Below are positions 46,869 through 59,200 of a stretch of DNA of 64,000 bases, piece by piece; within the stretch, counting starts at the first letter, position 1, and each line of letters begins with the position of its first letter. The notes beneath the pieces are model-generated. The model saw nothing but the letters and a program-made list of their open reading frames with translations, was not told where the DNA came from and ran no database searches. Where the stretch lies: assembly GCF_026230105.1 (NCBI RefSeq), contig NC_079476.1, forward strand, positions 37,996,559 through 38,060,558, in the 5' to 3' direction. A program made the translations under genes and the position numbers. Source of the stretch: Diorhabda sublineata. Taxonomy: Eukaryota > Arthropoda > Insecta > Coleoptera > Chrysomelidae.

Positions 46869-47263
46869 TCACAAGTCCTGTTCATCGTTCCGGTGTTTTT
46901 TTAAAAGCGGCCCTTCGAGGGTTTTATGTTTAATTATCCTTTTAGCTTTTAAAATGGATAAAGTATCTTTATTAGTTTGTCGGGGGAATTCACTAATGTC
47001 CGGTTTGGGAGGGTTTAATACGGGCTGGGTCACGAAATCACTACAGTCAGTATCGGTAATTGTGGAAGGTTTTATCGGAGAGTTTGTTTCTTCCATTTTG
47101 ATATCGTTTTCACTTGATACCGTATCCGATAAGGTATCTTTGGAAGAATTGAAGGTGATCATTGAATCGCTTCTTTGATTATCGAAATATTCATCTTCTT
47201 CTTCTTCTCCCATCATTTCTTCGTCTTCTTCTTCGTCTTCAAGGTCTCTTTTTACGATTTCAC
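46869..47263 (-). CDS. velo: velo terminal exon, acidic C-terminal tail
   Basis: The exon begins by completing a Gly codon, then EIVKRDLEDEEEDEEMMGEE, and ends KKHRNDEQDL with TGA. It lies beyond the peptidase fold, is acidic and Ser-rich, and contains IKME, a sumoylation-type site. Confidence 0.9.
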
Positions 47264-50200
47264 CTAAGACAACAATAAAATTTAAAAAAAAAACAGAATT
47301 TTTGACGTGAAATAGGAAGATTACTTACCGTTGTAAGTTGGGAAGGTTATATATGGTACAAGCCTTAGATCTTTACCATATTTCTTCATCAAACTTTTTA
47401 TTAAATTAGCTATATCTTCTCGTTTTCTTGTCACTACTATTTCTTCGAACCAATTTTGGATTTCTTTAATAGGTATGTGGAAATCTTTAATTGGATCCTT
47501 AAAAAATTAATAAATAAGTGGTATTTTATTAGTTTCAGATAAAAGAAAAACAATAAACTGATAGTCTTTTATACAAAATGTTCTAGAGTTTATTTCTAGA
47601 ATAATTTTATATTTAAAGGAATTGAATTTAACTATTTCGATTTATTTAATAATCAATTTTATAACTAAATACCTCAAAAAGTAAGAGAATAGGGTATAAT
47701 GATGTTATACTGGATCATAACGCCCTAATTTTGAGCATCTAATTCCTCTTAATATCAATATCTTAAGGTATTAATGATATTAATTAACTTTCTGATCCAC
47801 TCACTATTTTTTTTTTTTTCATTAATTTATTCATTAATTAAAAACTTGGTTAACGAAAGAAATAAAAAATGAATAAGTGATCACTTATAGATAATTGCCA
47901 ACCAAATAGAATCAATCCTCATATATGATTGTAATCCGAACATGAATGTATAAGAATATTGCAGTAACACTATATAATAACACTAGTATGGTCCTTCGAG
48001 CCTTCTTCATACCCGACTCGAAGGACCAGACAATAGAATCGAGGGGTTTTAATAATTATTACCTTTAAAAATTGTTCTACATATTGTAGTAAATACAATC
48101 CGCAATCAGTGAAATTGTTTTGTTGAGGTACTTTCGGACTGGCACCTTTAATAACGTCTTTATTAAAATTTTTATCCGAGCCCATTTTAGATTTATATTC
48201 GCAAGTTAAATAATCTCTTAGTGTAGCTACAACGCGACATCTAGAAGATCCAGCTAATGAATCGAAGATTAGAATACACGGTCTGAAAAATAGAATACAG
48301 TTAATTATATAGTGTGTTTGATAAAAAAAAGAATACGTTTAACTTACTGTTTGATTTGTGGTCTGGTTTCTTTTGGTAATTTAGGTGTAGGGGTACTAGA
48401 AGGGCTACTGACTGAAATACCAGCGGGTTGTCCTATGGGAATCTCTTCGGAACCATCGGATTCCATTTCGCTATCATCTCCTTCGGCTTCGTCTTTATCA
48501 CTGAGTTCTGGGTCGTCGCAGGATATTGGTTTAGATAGTTTTTCTTGTTTTATGGATATAGCGAGGTTGCCAATGTTTACTGTATCGGTTTTTTCTGTCA
48601 ATAGAAAGTAATTAATAATCGAATCGAAATTATAACATATCCTTAACTTACTTTTCTTCTTGGAATTAACTTCCAAGTTATACGGTTTGTCGTCCCACGT
48701 ATGAGGACCGTCCATACCGGGAAAACAGATTATAGCAAGGAACCAATGAGCGTTTTCGTTTATAGGGACGATGATAAAGTCCTTTTCGAATATATTCACA
48801 TTTTTCGTCCATTTTTTAACGCGCGCATGTCTCTTTTGAGCCGGTGTTAAAGTCGGATCCAATTCGCTAGGTTGAGATTTTCTGAAATTAGAAAAATATT
48901 CGAAACTTATAAACTACGAGACTAACAAATTTGGTAGTACAGCAACTAAGGATATGTGAGAGGAGAAGGATTAGGAAAATTCATGAACGAGTAAAAGTTG
49001 AAAATAATGAGGAGAGAGGACTTATGAACCAGAAAAGATTTCCAGGAAGGCCAAAAGAGTTCAATTTGAGCGGCTACTATTCTAAATAGATCGTTTTGAC
49101 TTGTATATAAACTAGATATGATACTACGTCCATAGTTAAAGGTACTTTTTATCTAAGGGAGAATGGTGAAGAAACAATTAAAAAAAATATATTTACCCTC
49201 CAAAACTACCCTATGATCTTGATATCTTATAATCACCCACAAAATATCAATTCCATTTGACAGTTATTTGAAAAAATAAGTGTGCGAAATTCTAGATCAC
49301 CTCGTATAAATGCTAATTGCAAATTTATTCTATTAGTATTCTGTAGAGACAACCTGTATAATAAAATTATTTTCCATTCAAGTTGGGTTGAGGTAGGTGC
49401 TGACTTAATTATTCTTTTTTATCTACAAAATTCTGACCCATCCTGTATAAAGATAATTTTTGAATTATAATTGTTTTCTATTCGTAATCTGCAGAGACAA
49501 TCTGTATAATGAAATTATTTTTATTCAAGCTAAGATTATTTTATTACATAAAATAAATAGAACAACCTGTATAATACAAATTACATTCCGTTTTATACAA
49601 AAAGTACCTAATTAATTTACAAAATTCTGACCGACCCTGTATAAAGTAAATTTTTGCGTGAAAATTGTTTTCTATTCATAATCTGTAAAGACAATCTGTA
49701 TAATGAAATTATTGTTATTCAAACTAAGATTATTTTATCAAAATAAATAGGACAGTCTGTATAATACAACTTGAAAAAAATTATGAACATCAACTTATAA
49801 CTTTAGTAATAGAATATTCAAATAAAAAAAGTAACGTAACAACCCTCACGTACCCTCAAACCAACCCTCCCATATTGAATGCAGTAAATGGTGACTTCAA
49901 ATTTTGATGATTCAACCCTTAAAAAGGTCGTGTTTTCCTTTTTATTAAAAAATACCCTAATTAATGTAGAAAAATCTGACCCGCCTTGTATAAAGTAAAT
50001 TTTCGAATGATAATTTTTCATTTTATGATGTGCAGACACTTTGTATGAAGAATTTATTTTATTATGAAAAATAAATAAGACAACCTGTATAATACAACTT
50101 AAAATTAAAAAAAAAAACTATCGATCGTTTCCTGTAATTTATTACTTATAAATGTGTTGCGTAATAAATTGAAATTAACGTACAAATTTTAGAAAATCCG

Positions 50201-53200
50201 TAATAACTCGGTTGATTTATAGCACCGTCAACATTGTCTCACTCACAAAGCTTACAGACAGAAAACCTACTTCTCATCCAATAAATTTATATAATTTCCC
50301 ATTGGATAAACTAAAGCAGCGGCGCTGCCAAGCCAAACAGAAAATCCCCAACACAACAACTTACGTTTTACGAATGAGAATGCGGATGCAACATTGGCGC
50401 TGTTGTCGGAATGTAAAATAAATAAGAAATTTTGGGATATTTCATGAATAATGTCGTGCTATATAGAATGTCTTACATAACACTATTTCTAATCGGAATG
50501 TACATATTTTGATGGTAAAAAATAAAATCGCCAGATAAGTGAAAATTAATGAATTATACGTGTGGTATGATTTACACCTTGAATTTATTTCTTTTTTTCA
50601 ATATTCTGTATCTCTATACACGAAGTAAATAAAAAATTGCAAGAATTATTTTGTGATAAATTAGTTATCTTTAAACTGTTGAAATTGTAATTGAAATTTG
50701 CGTCCTTAAAAATTATACATACAGTGAAACATTTTAGACAAAATATTATCATTACGACAATAACGATGTGATATAGTTAAAACAGATGCCACTTTGACAT
50801 TTTCTGGTAACAGAGACGTGCATAGCAACACATTCCTTCAAATTTATTTATTTGGCTAATAAATTTAATTACTTTTTAGAAAAATGAATTATAAATATTT
50901 TTTTTTTTGGTAGAAACAAAATTTTTTTGATGAATTTTCACTTTTATTATTAAAATAAAGCTTTTAAATTTGTATTGTGAAAATTACAAACTTTTCTTCT
51001 CATTTTCCAACTTTTTAGAGCACCTGGTATATCGATATTATTTATCAATAATTAATAAAAACCTGCTTACATTAAACGCAAGATATAATCATCACCTCTC
51101 TTTAAAAATTTGAGCACGCCCATGACTTTGCATATAAAATAAACATGAAATATTAAAAAATATATTATAATAATAATGAGACATTCGGTATAGTTGTTTA
51201 TATTTCGTGACGACGGCGGGAAGCGTATTCGACAAACAACTATGGCGACGTTGCCGGTTCATCTGAAAATACGGTAGTCTGGATAAAATAACAATTTGAT
51301 AGAGGGATTACTTTATTTTTCGCGACGTTGCCATGTTGTGACTGATTTCGGTATTTCGACGATTTATGAGAAATTGGTTTCCGTAATAAATGCCTACTTC
51401 CCATTGGATCAAATTCCCATCGGATAAAAATTGTGAATTAGGACAAATAATTTTTTCATAAATTGATATGTCGATGTACATATTTTTTGCGTTGAAAATT
51501 GTTTTTTTGTACACAAAAAAGTTATAGATGCAAAAATTAAGCACCCTTAATTTAATTTTTTGTTCGCTCAGCATTGAATTGGCTTTCGATATGTCGAAAC
51601 TAAAAATATATAATTTTCTATTTGTTGTCAAAAATTAGTTCACATTCTTTCTGGTTGTTTAAACCATCGTGATAATACTTTTCCATAATTTTTGGCATTT
51701 TTTGACAAATGATATTCTAACTAACTATCTTTTTCAGGAATCTTTTTTAATCTATTTTTAAATTTAGGGTCCTGATTTCCTAGTCTTTTTACATCTAATT
51801 GGAAACTCGTTTGCTAGAATAAATTTTCGTTAAACTTATTTTAAACAGTCTTATACTCAGTTTCTACTAACCGAATCGTGCCGTTTTCAAATTTCCATTT
51901 TGAATATTTTTATTGGACTATAATTGCTTAGAATCTAAAAGAAATTATTTTCCAAAATTTTTTTAAAATAGATTATAATTTTTTAGTACTAACTCAATCA
52001 TTACTTTTTTACATGAATTTGACTTTTTGTACAACTCGTATAAACAAAATAATTAAAATTGAAATTTGTTTAAATATTTATATTTGTTGGAAGACATTCT
52101 GTATAGTACTTATTTTGCCTTTTACGCAATAAACTTTCCATCAGATAAACAGGTGCCGCGGTGTTGCCATATTAATTAGATACATTTTACTATCAAAGTT
52201 CTTATTTACAATTATAAAATAGATGCGGAGTTGCCAGATATTATTTAGAAATCGTTGTGAATATATTTACATTTTAATCGCGACGTTTAAATTTCTAATA
52301 AAAAAATGTTATTAGATAATTATAAATGCAATCAAATGTTGACATCGAAATAATACGAGGGTTATGATAAATATAAAGCATCAAATTAATTATTTTGATA
52401 TTTTTGGATCTTTTAAAAAGTAAATAGTTTGATAAGTTTTATTCCTATTTATGATATATTGGTGTATACGAGGGTCTTTTCAAAAATTGTATTCATGCTT
52501 TTGTTACAAGGTTACATTTAAAGTAATACGAGGGTGTTGCTATAAATTGACAAATCTAATGTAAAATATTTTCAAAATTGATCAAAGAATCGATGGAAAA
52601 CTATGATTATTATGCTTTGCAATGATTTAGAATATAAGAGTTAATCAAATAATTCATAAAAAGGTATTTTTATTTATTTACTTTATGTAACTTAGGTTTC
52701 GCTTCTTAGTGACGTTTATTTTGAAATTTTTGAAAAATTGCGCACATAACTGAACAATGTTTTCTAATTATACAATTTCACTACTAAAAGTTCAAGAATT
52801 AACGCGGGAAAACAATTTATAAGCATAAAATATTGATGAAAATGATTATTTTTTATAGTATTTTAAGGCTGAAATGTTCCATTAATTTATTTTCGTGTCG
52901 TATGAATTTAATAAAATTCCGCGATCGGTCATATTTTAGTGCTACCCCCGTACCACTCTATTCTCTACAAAATTACGTCACTCTGTAGATAAAATCCAGG
53001 TCCGCATTCGTGGAATCCATTCAACAAGTACGTCACGAAAAGTGAACGACCTTCGCTTAGATTAGCAAATCAATAAATAAAGCACCGTTGCCACACCTTT
53101 AGGAAAAAAATCCATTATTTAAGGGTCGTCGGTAAATTGTCGCGTAAACGATGTTGCCATACTTCGAATAAGTATATAGATTCTAGGAATATATAAACGT

Positions 53201-56200
53201 TCGTTGGGTTGTTATACAGTATGTCCCATATTTTTTAATTATAATTTAAAAACGAAAAAAAAAAATTTTTTTTTAGAATACGTGATTCTATGTTTATATG
53301 AAAATTATTGTATTTCCAAATATACGAGGTGTTACGTAAAAGTAGAATTTATTATTATTCTGATTAAAACGTATATAAATGACGGGATTAATTGTTGGAT
53401 TTTTTTTTATTTCTGTTGAATGTGTGGGAGAAGTTTTCCAGCCGAATTTTGTCGAATCTGTCACATTTTTTCAGCTGAAAATTCATGTAAATAAAAAAAA
53501 ATAAACTAAACTAAAATAAAGTTATAAAGGCGGTTCGTACAAACACTTATACACAGTGATTTGGACATAAATTAGACCAGAAAAAGCTGAAAATGACATT
53601 TATTTAATTAGTAACACCCTCCTAAGTTAAGTTTAGCCGTTTACCTCCATCCAAGGGTAAAATACATAAAAATAATTTGTATTAAAACGAAATATTTTCA
53701 TTTATACAAGGTGAATCAGTATTACATCACATTAGTTTTTCCGACAACCATAATCAAGATGAACTATCTAATATAAGGTTTCCCTTCAATTCTCGAAGTA
53801 AAATTTATCAATTTAGGGGTTGATTTCGATATTAAAAAACATCTTAGCTGTTTACTATACTCATTTATTAACAAAATGATAAATAAAAATTAAATGACAT
53901 ACCTAGACGCTTTGACAGGTTTGGTGGTTAATCTTCTATAAAAGAAAGTTGAAAAAACGTGTATCTTCTCCTTCTGTTCGGGAGGTAGATTATCTACGAG
54001 GTAGGTGAGGTAGAAATCGATGATAACATCGTTGAGAAACTGATCTTGACCGAGGCAAATGTAATCTTCGGTGTTTATTGTAATCCGGTAGCGACCTTCA
54101 GGTGGATAAATCATCAGTTGTTTGATTTTGGTGAAGTTTCTGGAACAAAACAAAGTAATAATGGTTGAAAAGCTATAAACAGTTAACAAAAAATATTGAG
54201 AATTAACTAACACGGAAGTGATCAAACAATGCTGACAAATTTTGCCTTTTAGGTTATGTTTGTGAAATCACTAAATGTGCTGTAAAACGTTTCAAAATAT
54301 GTAAAAAAAGCTTTGAAAATGTTGAAAAAACACTTTTAAATGTTTTAAAGTAAAGTAAAAATGCCTTTTAAAATGCGAAAAAAGGCTTTCACCATTTAAA
54401 AATATGAAAAAAAAAGGTTCTTAGAATGTTTTAACATTTGATAAAAAAATCTTTTAAAAAAAGGCTCTCCAACGTTTTGAATAACGAAAAAAAGTTTTCA
54501 ACATTTAAAATATGAGAAAAGGCTATCGAATGTTTTAAATCATAAAAAAAACTTTTGAAATATGAGACAAAGGTTTTTAAAATATGGAAAAAGGCTTTCA
54601 AATGTTTTAAAATATGAAAAAAGGCTTTTAAATATTTCAGAATATGAAAGAAGGCTTTAAAAATGTGAAAAAAAACACTTTTAAAAGTTTTAAAATATAT
54701 ATATAAAAAAAATGTTTTAAAGTATGAAAAAAATGGCTTTTAAAATGTGAAAAAAGGCTTATAAACGTTTTCAAATATGAAAAAAAAGACTTTTGAACAT
54801 TTTAAAATAGGAAAAGTGTACTTACAGATATCCTGGCGTAGGTTTCACTAGATCCTTAGGACAAGTCTTAATTAAAATATCATTCGCTTCCTTGATGTTC
54901 AATTCCTCCAATATATTCACAGGAAAACTGTAAATTAGCTCAAAAGTTTCCTTTTGTTCCTCTAGATTATCATCAGGTAATAGAGTGATACGGCGTTGCG
55001 CTTCTTCTTCCAAGGTTAAAGGATCCAAATAATACTCGCTGTCCGACGTCATGTCCAGTTCCATTCGTACTTTTGCTGCCAACGCGGTATTGATATAGTA
55101 GAATATAACAGGCAGGGAACTGTTGAAACTAGCCAACACTTTTACCACATCTAAATTGTTGAGAGTTATGGTGCAAACGCCTTTTTCTTTATTTGGATGA
55201 GGGACTTTCATCGTCACACCGAGGCTGTCTATAACAATCTACAACAAAACGTTAATTCTTACCAATATTAGAGATATAATGCTTAAACAGATAAACTGAC
55301 AGACAATTCACCTAAAACTGATAATACCAAGGAACTGAAGTCCAATGAGAGCAACTAATAATGAATCCCCACGAGGAGTCATTGGTAAAAGGGGACAAGT
55401 TCGCCTATGTGGGTATAAGAGAGAGGGACTGTGCAAAAGAAGGCTCATTTCTATGAGCTTAATGAGCTGTCTGATCAGGTGTCACAAACAATGCTTGGCA
55501 AAATTCCAAGGGCACTACAAAAGCAGGATTTTTAACAAATCCTTCCCTTTCCCTTGAATGCCCTGAACAAACCTACTACCCCCAAAGCATTGGTTTCTAC
55601 TGATAAAGGTGCTTTTGATATGGCCCGGCTCAAACACCACAACATCAGTGATGCAGAGAAAACAAAGAATCCACCCAGGGGACTAGGTGTAGGCAAAGAA
55701 CTCCTGGTTCTACGCCCATTGTACATCAAGTTGGTGTCATAAGCCGTAAAACTGCACCTGCAGAAAGGCCCAGCGAAATTGAAGGTTCAATCCGAAACAT
55801 CTGCTTTTTAAAGGACATATACCCTGGGTAATTTTAAGTGGGACTTATCATGTTTTATAGCCCTTGTCTCCAACTATCCTATGTCCTATGAACTAATACT
55901 GAAAAAACAGAAGATAAGACAAAAACATTGAAATAACATTAAATAAAAACAATTAAAATTGAAAAATTGGAAGTTTACATACCTCATCTGAAGGAGTACA
56001 TCGGTAAGTACCAATTCTTACTGTCCTACATTTCAGTTTTGTGCTCAAGTCTTTTTCATCTAATGATTTTGTAGATGCTGCGAATAAAAAATACTCAGTA
56101 TATTGATTTAAATAAATAATATATTACTTACTATTAGAACTGGAAGAACAGTGTCTCTGAATATCGATTGTTGAAGGTTCTTTTGATATAGGACTTATTG

Positions 56201-59200
56201 TTACCGAACTGCCAAGTTTTTGCAATAAATTTTCACTCTGAAAACAAATTTTTAATGTAAGGCGAATAAGACAAAACTATAGTATGAACAATTACTTACA
56301 AATTTGGGTTTTTCTTCCTCATCCTCTTCCTCGTCAGAACTGATAACATGAACGCTTTCTTCCACATTTTTGGGAGGTCTTCCTGATTTTTTCTTTTGAG
56401 GGGAACCAGCAGCCACTTTTGTAGCTGGACCTAGAAGAAATGTGTATGAAATTTATTTAAAATGGTATAAGAAGATAAATTTGAGTCAAAATCCTCCGAT
56501 CTGCCAATTATTTTGGCATAATGACGTTTTCAATATAATCTATTTAAATAATCCATCATAACTAAGTTATTATCTTTTGTACTTATAATCGAAAGTGATA
56601 AATTGATTGTATTAACTAATTTTTACATTCTGCTACTCAAGTATTTTGCTTTAAAAAAATTTCTATTACTAATTTAATTTTTGATAGAACACACGTCTAA
56701 AGGTCTATGTAGATGCCCAATTAACAAAATATTTAGTGATCGATCTTATCCTCACTTCGAATTTATAAATGAATATTTTAGTTTTACTGAATGACACTAT
56801 TATTTTAAACTGAATTTATCAATCAACCCCTGTACAAACGGAATTAAAATTTCAACTAATAACCTTAAATACCGGCAATATTGTTATCACATTAATAAAT
56901 CCACATTTTTTTTCGTAAGCAGTCTATTAGTATCGTGTATACACATTAACATAACCTCAATTCAAATTTCGAAAAATAATCTTTTCCCAATTAAATTGTT
57001 ACCTTTTTTTTGAGACAATAAATTTAACTTGATAAACATTACACATTTACAAACGATATTTATAATAATTTCTGAAATATAAACAGACGTATCATCGTAA
57101 TGGAAAAAGGACTGGAAGATCGAGAAACACGTGACGTTGTAGACACATTGGAAAGGTAAATAGCAATCCAGTGCGGTGGTACGGAGCTGGCAAACGGGAT
57201 TTAAATTTTAATTTCGCGTATCAACTCGTTGACTGCCGAGGTAATTTTCAAAATATTATTCAATCGCATTAAATCATTAAAAAAATAATCTTAATACATT
57301 GTTATCACTGAAAAAGTGGTTTTCATTTTTTGCAGAATTTTGTAAAAAAATCCTTTTGGGGTAGTTAATTGCAAATTATTTCGTAGTTGGAAGTCATGTG
57401 TTAATTTTCTTTGAAATAAGTAATTGAGGGAATATAAATAATTGTAAGCAACAAAATATGTCAATATGTCTCAAAAAAATAAAAAAATACAGATTTAAGG
57501 AGCTAAAATAACTGTATAGTGATTATAAACACCATTTTTCAATATTATCAACCAAAACAAACGCCATTTTTTTACACAGAGCCTTTCTGAGGTGTACAAT
57601 GCTCCTGTAAGAGTTTCTGAATAAGAAAGAAACTGAAAGGATAATGAATTTAATGTTACTTTTCCTGAGTAGACCCTTTCCAAAAGGTCATTTAGAACCT
57701 CCTCACTGTCTTCTTAACTGATGAAATTATGCTTCCACGAGTACTGATTCTATTGATAGAAATATGAAACTCCAGTTCATACAGCCTCACAATTGCAAGT
57801 ATACTCTTGAGGCAATAAACTTGTTTAAGTGAAGTCTGATAAGGAGGCACGATAAACCTAAACTTAAAAGCAACTAGACACGTGAAAAATCAAACAATCC
57901 TACACAAAAGTATCGGACACTACAATACACAGGTGTTACTTTATCCCTCATAGAACCTCCAAAACAAAAGAAGACTAAAAAGAAATTGGCCAGTTGAAAA
58001 ATACTCATCATGCCAGACAATATAGAATCTCAACAGTTGTTTCCTGAAATGGTTGTACTCTCTGTTAAGAAGACACTGATCAGGTTCTAAATCAACTTTT
58101 TGAAGTGATCTACCCAAGAAAAGTATCACCACAATCTTTATTTTTCAGTTTCCTTCTTATTTAAAACTCTTTTTCACAGGATCATTTTTCTACATCACAG
58201 AAAGGCACTGGGCGTTTGTGCTCATTTTCTGTCAAATATATTGGCCTTTTCGTTTCCTTTAACTCCGGTTTGACTAAAAGACACTTAATTCTTGATTATT
58301 TCTTCGGTACTCCCATGAGGCAATGACATAGGAGGTTACTACTTTGACACAGCCTTAGATTAATCATTTTGTGACATTTTTTATAGTTTCAAGTTTTAAA
58401 CTTGGATAGTATATATACGTAATGATGTTTTCATATACTATAAGCAAGTTTTCTATTCGTAATTTAGATTTTCTTTCTAAAATCCCTTACCCTTAGTCAA
58501 TTATTTCATACTTTTTATTTATATGTTTGTGATTATATATTTTGTATTTGTGACTTTATTTTTAGAGCTATTTCAGAAAAACTGTTGAATAATTGTGTTT
58601 TCTCTAGGTGTTAGTCATTTGGGTAATTTTATAGTCCTTGTAGCACCTGGAAGTTATAATTGGATCTATGGGGTAGTCTATCCATGTAATTCCATTGATT
58701 CTTGTTTGGTCCTTTACATATTTAAACAAATGTATTTCACAGAAAGACATTTAGAGCTCGTTGAATGTTTTACTGCCATTTTTCATAAACTCCAGTTTGT
58801 TTGGGAATTGAAATTATTTATACAACTGATGTGGCGAATCATTTTGATAAAGTATGGGGTTCAAAATATGTTTCTGGGTAGTTCCATTACCATTTTTAGT
58901 ATTATTTTTTCTATTCTTGGCGATGTTCTCATATTTTTGCTGGATCTGATTTATGGTCAACTGTTTCATTGCAGATATGTAGGGGTTAATATATCCTTTT
59001 TCTTTCAATTTTGTTGTCTGGTTCATTTATATTGGGAATGAATTATTTAATGAAGTTTTCTATGAAAAGTTTTTTTCCTCAAAACAAAAGCAAAGCCGGT
59101 GGATATTACATTACATATCGAATAATAAGCCTTCTATAACTGAACTTTCAAAATAACTAGAATAAAAATAAAAAAACATACGAAAAGATAATAGTAGTAA

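Larger units (their letters stand above)
48882..53902 (-). other. velo large intron (5 kb)
   Basis: The intron contains a satellite-like array (49345-50100), a GTTGCCA motif cluster (51244-53159) and three ATACGAGGGT motifs (52357-52540). I see no nested gene; frames of up to 107 codons are AT-rich and without motifs. Confidence 0.8.

Noticed and set aside
46954..47178. 74-codon plus-strand frame
   Set aside because: It is antisense to the terminal exon of the SUMO protease.
58814..59026. Myb/SANT-like stretch (LTINQIQQKYENIAKNRKN) on the minus strand
   Set aside because: It is too short and lacks the conserved Trp residues; mentioned only as a weak trace within the intron.
58595..59041. 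148-codon plus-strand hydrophobic frame resembling a membrane protein
   Set aside because: The hydrophobicity follows from T-rich DNA, it lies inside an intron of the minus-strand gene, and there is no recognisable family or splice context.
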